Below are positions 33,418-43,602 of a stretch of 51,458 nucleotides of DNA, one piece after another (the stretch's first letter is position 1; each line of letters starts with the position of its first letter). Made by a program: the position numbers and the translations under genes. The notes beneath the pieces were generated by a model, which saw nothing but the letters and a program-made list of their open reading frames with translations, made no database searches and was not told the DNA's origin. This DNA comes from Bacteroidales bacterium (GTDB lineage: Bacteria; Bacteroidota; Bacteroidia; Bacteroidales; UBA932), in contig SUYY01000012.1 in assembly GCA_015060205.1 (NCBI GenBank), positions 1 through 51,458 of the forward strand, given 5' to 3'.

Positions 33418-35454
33418 TCATTTTCTGACCTTCCTCTTGGGATAAGCCACGCGGGAATGATGCATCTGCATGAGGTATGACTTGATCACATCCTTGAGAA
33501 TATTCAGTTCCCTTAGAGAAATGTCCGCATTCGAAAGTTGGCAATCATCCACCTTTCCTTCGATTATCCTGTCCACAAGCGAAGACACATTCTCCGGAGA
33601 ATAATCCTTCAGACTTCTTGAGGCAGCCTCGATGGTATCGCAGAGCATAAGTATCACCTGCTCCTTTGTGGTCGGCTTCACTCCGTCATAATAGAATTCT
33701 GCGACATCATCCGGATCACCGCCATCGTTAAGATATTTATTGTAGAAATATGCCGTATTGGTGGTTCCGTGATGAGTCCTTATGAAATCCTTGAGTACCT
33801 CAGGCAGGCCATATCTGTCAGCCAGGGCAAGACCGTCCGAGACATGTCTTATGATCTCCTGGGCGCTTTCCTTAGGTGTCAGGTCCGCATGGAAACGTAT
33901 GCCAGGAGTCTCGTTTTCCGTGAAGCACTGTGGATTGGCAATCTTTCCGATGTCGTGATATAAGGCTCCTGCACGCACCAGAGGCACATATGCATCAATC
34001 GACCGTGCCGCAGCATCAGCAAGGTTCATCACCTGAAGGGAATGTTGGAATGTACCTGGAGCCTTGTCTGCAAGCATTCTGAGAAGGGTGTTGCTTGTAT
34101 CGCTCAATTCCACAAGTTTGGAGGCAGAGACAAGCATGAAAATCTTTTCAAAAAGATATATCAGAGGGTAACCAGCCACCAGGAGAAGCGCACCCAGAGC
34201 CATATCTATCACCACCCCGTAATCATGCAGACTGTCCAGTCCCTCGACAAACCGGAATGCCACCCAGACGATCACCATCACAATGAACACGATGAATGCA
34301 GTCACGAACTGGAGCCATCCCCTGTTGAATTTTTCAAACACGAACATTCCCACGGTACCCGCAACCAGATAGACCACGAAAGTCTCCACTCCCTCCGGAG
34401 CGAAAAGCAGAACCGGCAGAAGGGAAAGGAAGTACATTATGAAGACCATTCTCTTCTTGAAGAACGCCAGCAGATAAAGTGCCACCAGTGTAAACGGAAG
34501 CATATAGAATATGTCCGAATTGAATCTTGCGGCAAGAGACGCCCCTACCGCTGCTATAGTGAAGACAAGCAGGAGGTAAAGATACTTGTTGTATTCGGTG
34601 AATATCTTCCAGTTGCAGTAGTATATCGCGAGGAAAAGAAGCACCACGAGACAAAGGGAAACGAGGAAGTTGCCTAGCCAGAGAAATACCGGATTGCCGT
34701 CATAACCTACACTTGCATCATACTCCGCTTTGTAGGAGTCCAGAATCTGGACAGCCTCCGCTGTGATTATGTCGCCGTTGGATATTATGGTCTGACCTGC
34801 ACGGAACACTCCCTGCGTACGGGAAATGTTCTCGAGACTTTCCTTGTGCATAAGGTCCGTAGCACGGGAATCGAAAATAAGATCCGGTTCTATGAACCTC
34901 GACAGCCCCGCAGCATTATACAGGGAATCGAATCCGGAAACTCGCACCTGTGCTGAAATCCTGTCATAGAGTTGCTTCTGCGCGGCATCGAGAGTATAGA
35001 CCTCAGCCTTGGGAAGTTTTTCCGTCTTCCTGTTTCTCTCGACCAGCAGGATCTTCGACACGGAAGAGTCTTTCTGATTCTGAAAAGCAGTCACTATACC
35101 TTTGGAATATATTTCTGCAAGTTCAGAATTTATGTTGCTCCTGTACACTTCGAGTTTTCCGAGAGGGGCATTCGCAAGAGCGTCGGCCGTCCTTCTGTAG
35201 ACCGAAGCATCGTGACGATAATAAGGAACAACAAGAGATGATGCCTTCTCAATATCTTCAGCGAGTTGTCTCTCGGTCTTCAGAATCGGAAAGTCAAACT
35301 GGGAGACAAGCGTCTCGTACATCCAGGTATCGCCTTTCTTATAGTCATAACTGAATTTTGACGCCCATGGCATCAGAAATACAAGAAGAACCAGCAACAG
35401 GATAAGCGGCAGGTAGACTCTGAATTTTCGCGGGAAATATTTCTTTTCCATCAT
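33418..35454 (-). CDS. 7TM-HD family phosphohydrolase (PgpH-like)
   Basis: The 678-aa membrane protein has one helix at about 11-28, then a large extracytoplasmic domain (about 30-260, 7TMR-HDED type), a block of about seven helices (about 265-430) and a cytoplasmic HD domain. The HD motif ALYHDIGKIANP lies near residue 497, with later metal-binding His in RTHHGT. Members such as PgpH degrade cyclic di-AMP, which controls potassium and cell wall balance. That activity is an inference from the family. The tig promoter's -33 box lies just past its stop. Confidence 0.87.
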   Translation of the reverse strand: MMEKKYFPRKFRVYLPLILLLVLLVFLMPWASKFSYDYKKGDTWMYETLVSQFDFPILKTERQLAEDIEKASSLVVPYYRHDASVYRRTADALANAPLGKLEVYRSNINSELAEIYSKGIVTAFQNQKDSSVSKILLVERNRKTEKLPKAEVYTLDAAQKQLYDRISAQVRVSGFDSLYNAAGLSRFIEPDLIFDSRATDLMHKESLENISRTQGVFRAGQTIISNGDIITAEAVQILDSYKAEYDASVGYDGNPVFLWLGNFLVSLCLVVLLFLAIYYCNWKIFTEYNKYLYLLLVFTIAAVGASLAARFNSDIFYMLPFTLVALYLLAFFKKRMVFIMYFLSLLPVLLFAPEGVETFVVYLVAGTVGMFVFEKFNRGWLQFVTAFIVFIVMVIVWVAFRFVEGLDSLHDYGVVIDMALGALLLVAGYPLIYLFEKIFMLVSASKLVELSDTSNTLLRMLADKAPGTFQHSLQVMNLADAAARSIDAYVPLVRAGALYHDIGKIANPQCFTENETPGIRFHADLTPKESAQEIIRHVSDGLALADRYGLPEVLKDFIRTHHGTTNTAYFYNKYLNDGGDPDDVAEFYYDGVKPTTKEQVILMLCDTIEAASRSLKDYSPENVSSLVDRIIEGKVDDCQLSNADISLRELNILKDVIKSYLMQMHHSRVAYPKRKVRK

Positions 35455-35474
35455 GCAGTTACATGTTTATAAAG

Positions 35475-35502
35475 TTTTTCCGCCCCGACTGGAGCGGAAA
35501 AC
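35475..35502 (-). terminator. Probable gyrB terminator
   Basis: On the minus strand TTTTCCGCTCC pairs with GGGGCGGAAAA around an AGTC loop, followed by a short A/T-rich tail (AAACTTTATAAAC). It begins three bases after the gyrB stop codon. Confidence 0.6.
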
Positions 35503-35504
35503 GA

Positions 35505-37505
<2,001 letters not shown>

Positions 37506-37532
37506 TTACTTTTTCTCGTTAATTCAAACGGA

Positions 37533-37562
37533 CAAATATAGCAATTTTTCCTAGAAATTCAA
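37533..37562 (-). promoter_or_regulatory. Promoter of gyrB
   Basis: On the minus strand: TTG (37562-37560), 19 bases, then TATATTTG (37540-37533). The -33 element lies inside the last codons of the upstream beta-barrel gene. Confidence 0.75.
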
Positions 37563-39176
37563 GCAGATTCCTGCTGTAAAATTTATCCCCTTTTCCGCAA
37601 AAAGAAGAGATCTCTGTATTTCCATATTCAGCAGATTTCCTCCGCGTAGCCAGAAGGATATGTTTCTGTTCATCGCATATTCACCATATATTCCCAGATC
37701 GGCATATCCGGGTACCTTCATGCCGTTTCCATTGCTTCTTGCAATAGCGAACTGACAGTCCACGCCGGCATATACCCTTTTCCTCCAGTTATAAAGGACC
37801 TCAGCGTCACCGGTCAGTTCGGAAGGGGCAAGGAGGGACGAACCTTCAAGTCCCCAGACATGATTATATTCAAAAGTTCCGTCAAAACGCACATTCTGGA
37901 AATTGAGGTCCCAGTCAAGTGCCGCATAGGCATTCTGATATGGCGAATACCCTATAAACGGCATCACTCCGGCAGAAACAGTCATCAGACCGTCAAGCGG
38001 AGCATAAGCATAGTTCGAATACCCTCCCCTGAGGTTATAACTGAAGAATCCTGAGATACGCCCTTCGAAGCCCAGTTCCGCAGAAATCCTCTCAACAGAC
38101 GGCAGCATGAGGGAAGCATGGCCGTTCATGCCATAGTTCAGGTCCACATGATGATTTCGCTCAAGAAGAGAGGCGTAACCGTTAAGTTTCTCTCCTCCGC
38201 CGACATTCACATATAATCTCATTGCATCACGGATCACATCCACATCCATGTGCAGGTCCGGATATATCACCTGATTCTTCACCTTGTCACCTGTAGGCAA
38301 TACTGCAGAAAGCCGGAATCCGAGATCCAGATGAAGTATGCCCTTGTTGTAGACATAGTGAGGGACAAGATAGAAACGGGCAGTCTTGAAGTCCAGGACA
38401 TCTGCGCAGGTGCATGAATTCATCTCCACTCCAAGGTCGAAGAATACCTTGTTGCTGTTGTTGAAACTTGGACCGAAAGAGGCATCAAGAGAAAAGTCAT
38501 GCTCTGTCAGCGAAAGGACAGAAGCATCGTCAGCATATCTGTATGAAGCCGAGACATCATACATGAAATGTTTAGGCCACAATGACTTGGATTTCACCGA
38601 GAGATACGCATCCAGAGCATTGTAGGAGCGTTTGCGGGCGAAATCCTTGACCGCCAGACCATAATACGACGCTCCGAAATCAAGGGCAACCTTTTCCCAG
38701 TCATATCCGAAATCCGCTCCGGCCTTGGAAAGAAGGTCATAACCTTTGTAACCTTCGTGCCCCATCAGAGGCCTGTACTCTCCCACATAAGACCTGTGCA
38801 TGCCATAGACATCCACACTGAACGCTCCTTTTATGTCCGGAGACCAGATCAGGTCAAAGACAGGATGAAGCGTGTATCCCGCTCCAGCCCTCAGGTACAA
38901 CTGAGAAGGCGACTGAAGGTCCGACTCCGGCTTCATATCCATCATGTACGGATTGAACTCATAGGAACCCCTGTATGGATTGTCAAAAACGGAATAATCG
39001 AAATCCAGGTCAAACCTGTAAAGCGAATCCGGAACCGCCATTTCCATAAGAGGCTTCCTTACCTCGATGAGTTTTCCCTCATAAACCCTGCTTACCTCGA
39101 CCGTAGGATCGAGATTCTGGGCCTGAAGAGCCGCCGCTGCAAACAAAGCGGCAGACAATATGATAATCTTCTTCAT
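37551..39176 (-). CDS. Outer membrane beta-barrel protein of unknown ligand, 541 aa
   Basis: The protein has a signal peptide (MKKIIILSAALFAAAALQAQ) and then alternating aromatic and polar strands typical of a large outer membrane barrel, such as LYLRAGAGYTLHPVFDLIWS and a C-terminus ending FTAGICLNF. It looks like the barrel of a TonB-dependent receptor without a plug domain. It lies three bases downstream of the TPR protein gene, so the two are co-transcribed and may form one envelope complex. The function is unknown. Confidence 0.7.
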   Translation of the reverse strand: MKKIIILSAALFAAAALQAQNLDPTVEVSRVYEGKLIEVRKPLMEMAVPDSLYRFDLDFDYSVFDNPYRGSYEFNPYMMDMKPESDLQSPSQLYLRAGAGYTLHPVFDLIWSPDIKGAFSVDVYGMHRSYVGEYRPLMGHEGYKGYDLLSKAGADFGYDWEKVALDFGASYYGLAVKDFARKRSYNALDAYLSVKSKSLWPKHFMYDVSASYRYADDASVLSLTEHDFSLDASFGPSFNNSNKVFFDLGVEMNSCTCADVLDFKTARFYLVPHYVYNKGILHLDLGFRLSAVLPTGDKVKNQVIYPDLHMDVDVIRDAMRLYVNVGGGEKLNGYASLLERNHHVDLNYGMNGHASLMLPSVERISAELGFEGRISGFFSYNLRGGYSNYAYAPLDGLMTVSAGVMPFIGYSPYQNAYAALDWDLNFQNVRFDGTFEYNHVWGLEGSSLLAPSELTGDAEVLYNWRKRVYAGVDCQFAIARSNGNGMKVPGYADLGIYGEYAMNRNISFWLRGGNLLNMEIQRSLLFAEKGINFTAGICLNF

Positions 39177-39179
39177 AAT

Positions 39180-42155
39180 CTATTCTGTCTTTGACATCTG
39201 CTCAATCCTGGCAAGACGCATTTTCACATTATCCAGCACATCATCTCCTTCGGAAGACGGCACATATCCGTCCCTGACACTCTCGAAGGTAGCCTGCGCC
39301 TGTTCAACTTCATCCCGTTCCATAAAGGAATCTCCCAGAACTATGAAACTCTTTGCAAGCCAGTAGGTCTGTCCCGAACCGGCATCTGAAAAGGCATATA
39401 CCCTCTGCTCCACCTGTTCGAATTCACCCCTGTCATAACTGTCCTGAATGAGTATATACGCCGCCTCCGCGCCATATGAACCGGAGACATCCTTGGAAAG
39501 TTCCTCCAATATCGCAAGTGCCTCCGACCTGCGGCTCGAAGCAAGATATGACCTTGCCTTTACAAACTGCGCCTCGGTCCTGTCATGAACCGAACGGTCA
39601 TCTGCTATCAGTCTGTCAGCATTTTCTATGGCCTTGTCCCACTGATGTCCCTTGAAAGCGGAGCGCATCATACCGAGAAGAGCGACATATGTGTTGTTAT
39701 CCAACTTCGCCGTTTCATATAGTGAAGCATATCCGCCATAGGCATCATCCCACCTCTCGAGCATATAGGACAGACGCGAGAAATTAAGCATGGACAGTTC
39801 CACAAAAGAACCTTCTCCCGAATCAATCACAAGTTTATATGAGTCGCAGGCCTGCTCGTTCATGCCAAGCATCCTGTAGGATTCCGCCATATAGAAATCC
39901 GCCTTATACAGATTCCTGCCCTGAGGATATTTGTCGATATATGACTGCAGGGCCACGAGAGCCTTCTGATAGTTTTCAGAAAGGAAGACCTGCTCTGCAG
40001 AGTTGAAAATCATATTTTCCTTCTCATCCTCAGTCTTGATGCCGCCCTTGCCGATGCTGTCTATATATGCCAGATAGCCGGACACGTCATTCTTTGTCTG
40101 GTATATTGACTCAATGGCAAGAAGAGCATCATCCGCATATTCGGACAGAGGCATCTGCTCGACCACGGTCTTATAATAGCCGAGTGCTTCATTATACATC
40201 GACTGGTTTCTCGCCAGAGTACCCATCTCGACATAGGCCATTGCCACATATGTGCTGTCCTTCACCGACTGGGTCACCTTTCTGAAACAGTTGAGAGCGT
40301 TTTCATCATCTTCCTTCACGGCATATGAGCGGCCGAGTTCAAACAATGCCTCAGGGTAGAACTCAGCGGTTTCTGTAGCGTGCATGACGTTTGACAGAAG
40401 GTCTATCTTCTTTTCATGATTATTTACAAGACCATAGGAAAGGGCTGCCTGATAATACGGATATATGTCATTTACAGAGAAGTAGTCCCTGAGGACTATG
40501 TCGTAAGCGGCAGCAGCGGACTTATAGTTCTTTGTCACGAAATCGCAGTCCGCCTTCCTTACGAGGGCCTCTTTCCTGAACTTCACGGATTTTTCTCCGA
40601 GATATTCCCCGAACCATTTCTTCGCCAGAGAGTAATTGCCTGCCTTGAAATAGCAATAGGCTATATTGTACGGAATGAGATAGGACTCAGCCTGACCGTA
40701 AAGGGCAGAAGAGTTGTAGAGTTCGGTAAAAAGTTTTCTTGCATCTTCATATTTCTCAGTCCTGTAATATGCCTCTGCAAGCCAGAAACGGGACATCTGG
40801 TTGAACCTGCTCGACTTCGGAGAATAGTAGGCTGCAGCCTTGAGACACGGAACAGCCTTCCTGTAAGAGCCGCTGCCGATCAGTTGGTTTGCACGAAGAT
40901 AATTGGCCTTCATATAATTGAGAAGCATGTCCTCGTCCAGTTCATCTATCTTGTCGTATGCCTCCACTGCACCTTCGTAGTCCCTGTTCTGAAGGGCGGC
41001 AAGTGCTATGTAACTGTAGATACGGTCTCCCTTGCGTGCATCCGAATACCTGTACAGATATTCATTGAAGACGGATATATCGCTGTTCAGGTCAAAGGCA
41101 AGTTTTGCATAGTTGAACAGGGCATCCTCCGCTATTTCATCGTCATAGTGCAGTTGGGATGCCTCCTTGAAGGCTTCCATAGCAGCAACCTTGTCCTTGG
41201 TCTGGATATAACTGAAGCCGAGATTGTAACTTGCTATCTGACCGATGGAGTCGCATCTTTCTCCCATTCTCGTGAAATTGTCTATGGCTCCCTCGTAGTC
41301 CTTGACAGCATACAGGACCGAACCTCCGTAGAACCAGTCGGCACGGTTTCCTTCCGTCTTGCCTCCCGCAAGGCTCAGATCATAAAATTTCCTTGCATTC
41401 GACACGTCGTCACGGACAAGATATGACTCAGATATGATACGTGCAAGATGAGGTTTGCGCTCCTCGGAAGAGGTCTTGAACAGTTCACCTCCCTGATTGA
41501 TGACATAATCATAATCCTTGAGCAGGAAGCGGCATTCCATCACGTAATATTCGGACATTTCCTTGAATCGGACATCCTGAGAGGCCTTTTCAAACCACGA
41601 TATAGCCTTGTCGAAATTCTTGAGATTGTATTCTATATATCCCAGGGCATATCTTGAAGGAGCGGTATAGTCCGACATGCGTCCGGACTCCACATCGGAA
41701 AATCCGTCACGCGCAGAGTAGATATTGCCGTTTTCAAGATTGCAATATGCACCTTTGAAGACAAATTCGGTACGCTGGTCACGATACAGCGAATTTTCGC
41801 TTATCATGTCGAACTGTTCCGATGCTTCCTTGTAATGTCCCTGATCAAAAAGATTGAGGGCATGGTAGAACCTCACCTGAGGGATGAGGACGGAATACGG
41901 ATATTCTTCCACAAAGGCTTCTATCCTGTTGACATATCCAGGAACATTGGCCCTGACATCACAAAGAAGCGAGTAACCTGCCGGATCGGCCTTTCTCTCG
42001 GTCTGTGATTCAATCCTGTCGAAAATCATTCTGGAACGGGCGAACATTCCCTTTTCATAAAGCCTCAAGGCATCCCTGTAACCGGACACCTGGGCCGTCA
42101 GAGAGTACCCCGTAACGACCAGAGAGATAAATATCAGAGTTATCTTTTTCATCAC
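39180..42155 (-). CDS. Large tetratricopeptide-repeat envelope protein, 991 aa
   Basis: The protein begins with a signal peptide (MMKKITLIFISLVVTGYSLTAQ), so it is exported to the periplasm. Almost all of the rest consists of TPR-like helical pairs, with repeated patterns such as 'Y..G.Y..A...F' and 'A.Y.LG..Y...'. Segments like ALFELGRSYAVKEDDENAL and KADFYMAESYRMLGMNEQAC are clear TPRs. Such scaffolds hold protein partners together. The next gene codes for a barrel protein and overlaps its control region closely, suggesting they act together. The specific role is not known. Confidence 0.8.
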   Translation of the reverse strand: MMKKITLIFISLVVTGYSLTAQVSGYRDALRLYEKGMFARSRMIFDRIESQTERKADPAGYSLLCDVRANVPGYVNRIEAFVEEYPYSVLIPQVRFYHALNLFDQGHYKEASEQFDMISENSLYRDQRTEFVFKGAYCNLENGNIYSARDGFSDVESGRMSDYTAPSRYALGYIEYNLKNFDKAISWFEKASQDVRFKEMSEYYVMECRFLLKDYDYVINQGGELFKTSSEERKPHLARIISESYLVRDDVSNARKFYDLSLAGGKTEGNRADWFYGGSVLYAVKDYEGAIDNFTRMGERCDSIGQIASYNLGFSYIQTKDKVAAMEAFKEASQLHYDDEIAEDALFNYAKLAFDLNSDISVFNEYLYRYSDARKGDRIYSYIALAALQNRDYEGAVEAYDKIDELDEDMLLNYMKANYLRANQLIGSGSYRKAVPCLKAAAYYSPKSSRFNQMSRFWLAEAYYRTEKYEDARKLFTELYNSSALYGQAESYLIPYNIAYCYFKAGNYSLAKKWFGEYLGEKSVKFRKEALVRKADCDFVTKNYKSAAAAYDIVLRDYFSVNDIYPYYQAALSYGLVNNHEKKIDLLSNVMHATETAEFYPEALFELGRSYAVKEDDENALNCFRKVTQSVKDSTYVAMAYVEMGTLARNQSMYNEALGYYKTVVEQMPLSEYADDALLAIESIYQTKNDVSGYLAYIDSIGKGGIKTEDEKENMIFNSAEQVFLSENYQKALVALQSYIDKYPQGRNLYKADFYMAESYRMLGMNEQACDSYKLVIDSGEGSFVELSMLNFSRLSYMLERWDDAYGGYASLYETAKLDNNTYVALLGMMRSAFKGHQWDKAIENADRLIADDRSVHDRTEAQFVKARSYLASSRRSEALAILEELSKDVSGSYGAEAAYILIQDSYDRGEFEQVEQRVYAFSDAGSGQTYWLAKSFIVLGDSFMERDEVEQAQATFESVRDGYVPSSEGDDVLDNVKMRLARIEQMSKTE

Positions 42156-42167
42156 ACAAAAATTTCA

Positions 42168-42175
42168 CAAATTTA
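42168..42175 (-). promoter_or_regulatory. -7 promoter box of the TPR/barrel operon
   Basis: On the minus strand this is TAAATTTG, matching TAnnTTTG, 12 bases before the TPR gene start. The -33 element is unclear. Confidence 0.5.
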
Positions 42176-42230
42176 ACGATTTTTCCGCGTAATTTGAAGC
42201 CGCAGAGGACGAAATCTGCAATATTTTATG

Positions 42231-42238
42231 TATGTTTG
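42231..42238 (+). promoter_or_regulatory. -7 promoter box of the ftsE-nth-rluA operon
   Basis: TATGTTTG matches TAnnTTTG and lies 18 bases before the ATG at 42257. It rules out the in-frame start at 42194, which is upstream of the box. Confidence 0.6.
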
Positions 42239-42256
42239 CGATACAATCGATATTCT

Positions 42257-42967
42257 ATGGAAGATAAGACTCCTATCATTTCATTCAGCAAGGCGGACAT
42301 TGTGAACGGAGAGGCCACCGTGATATACGGACTGGACCTTGATGTCTACGCCGGAGACTTTGTTTACATTGTCGGAAAAGTAGGTACGGGAAAGACATCC
42401 ATCATCAAGACGATGATCGCAGAGAACCCCCTCACAAATGGAGAAGGAAGGGTCTGCGGTTACGAACTCAACGGCATCAGGGACAAGGACATACCTTATC
42501 TGCGAAGAAAGATGGGAGTGGTCTTTCAGGATTTCCAACTTCTGATGGACCGCACCGTGGAAGAAAATCTCCTCTTCGTACTCAGGGCCACAGGATGGAA
42601 ATCGGAAGATGAAATGTCCAGACGCATCACCTACGTCCTCGAGGCAGTGGGAATGGAACGCAAGGCACATAAGATGCCGCACCAACTCTCTGGAGGAGAG
42701 CAGCAGCGTATCGCCATAGCAAGATCTCTTCTCAACGACCCTGCAGTCATCATAGCAGACGAACCTACGGGCAACCTCGACAACGAGACGGCGGACGGCA
42801 TCATGAAACTGCTCACCGGCATCAACAAGGAGAAAGGAACCGCCATTGTCATGGTCACCCACAACAGGCAGATATTCGAGACATATCCGGGTCGCATCAT
42901 GGTCTGCAAGGACGAGTCATGCACGGAATTATGCGAAGACAATTTTGACCTTGAACAGACTGTATGA
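42257..42967 (+). CDS. ftsE: Cell division ATP-binding protein FtsE
   Basis: FtsE is the ATPase of the FtsEX complex that controls cell wall hydrolysis at the septum. The 236-aa protein has Walker A GKVGTGKTS near residue 40, the Q-loop VVFQDFQLL, the signature LSGGEQQRIAIARSLL near 142 and Walker B VIIADEPTGNLD near 164. The length and layout fit FtsE; LolD or another small ABC ATPase is less likely. No ftsX is adjacent. The stop overlaps the nth start by four bases (ATGA). Confidence 0.82.
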   Translation: MEDKTPIISFSKADIVNGEATVIYGLDLDVYAGDFVYIVGKVGTGKTSIIKTMIAENPLTNGEGRVCGYELNGIRDKDIPYLRRKMGVVFQDFQLLMDRTVEENLLFVLRATGWKSEDEMSRRITYVLEAVGMERKAHKMPHQLSGGEQQRIAIARSLLNDPAVIIADEPTGNLDNETADGIMKLLTGINKEKGTAIVMVTHNRQIFETYPGRIMVCKDESCTELCEDNFDLEQTV

Positions 42968-43602
42968 CAGAACTTTACCAGAATGTAAGCAGGTGGTTCT
43001 CCGCCAACATGGAAAAGGCCGAAAGCGAACTCCATTACGATTCTCCTTTCCATCTCCTGATAGCGGTCATCCTGTCGGCGCAATGCACAGACAAAAGGGT
43101 GAACATGTATACTCCTGTCATCTTCAAGAGATTTCCCGAGCCTTCGGACCTTGCAAGCGCCACTTTCGAAGAAGTCTACGGTCTGATACGCTCCATATCG
43201 TTTCCCAACAACAAGGCAAAGCATCTGATAGGGATGGCAAAGATGCTCGTTTCGGATTTCGGCGGCATAGTCCCGAGCGAACCGTCCGAACTTGAGAAAC
43301 TCCCCGGAGTCGGCCGCAAGACAGCGAATGTGATTGCCTCGGTCATATACGGCAAGGCAGTAATAGCGGTCGACACCCACGTATTCAGAGTATCCCGCAG
43401 GATAGGCCTGTCCGACGGTACCACCGTAGAGGCAGTAGAGAAAGACCTCACAGAAGGTTTTGATGCAGAACTTCGAGGCATTGCCCACCACTGGCTGATT
43501 CTGCATGGACGATATGTCTGCACAGCAAGAAAGCCCAAATGTCAGGAATGCGGACTGAGCGACCTGTGCCGCGAATACCGGCTGAACAATCTTGTGCTGT
43601 GA
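42964..43602 (+). CDS. nth: Endonuclease III
   Basis: Nth removes oxidised pyrimidines from DNA and nicks the strand. The 212-aa protein has LLIAVILSAQCTDKRVN near residue 31, the helix-hairpin-helix LPGVGRKTANVIAS near 113 with the catalytic Lys, the catalytic Asp in VDTHVFRVSRRIGL near 138, and the iron-sulphur cysteines (C-x6-C-x2-C-x5-C) near 187-203. Overlaps of four bases on both sides (ATGA, GTGA) place it in an operon with ftsE and the pseudouridine synthase. Confidence 0.94.
   Translation: MTELYQNVSRWFSANMEKAESELHYDSPFHLLIAVILSAQCTDKRVNMYTPVIFKRFPEPSDLASATFEEVYGLIRSISFPNNKAKHLIGMAKMLVSDFGGIVPSEPSELEKLPGVGRKTANVIASVIYGKAVIAVDTHVFRVSRRIGLSDGTTVEAVEKDLTEGFDAELRGIAHHWLILHGRYVCTARKPKCQECGLSDLCREYRLNNLVL

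Noticed and set aside
40416..41426. 336-codon plus-strand frame opposite the TPR gene
   Set aside because: It is antisense to a gene with clear repeat structure, has no promoter box and its translation is Cys/Ile/Val-rich without domain features.
43539..43598. ATG at 43539 as start of the pseudouridine synthase
   Set aside because: It lies 60 bases inside nth and adds residues with no family match; the GTG overlapping the nth stop (GTGA) repeats the ftsE-nth overlap pattern.
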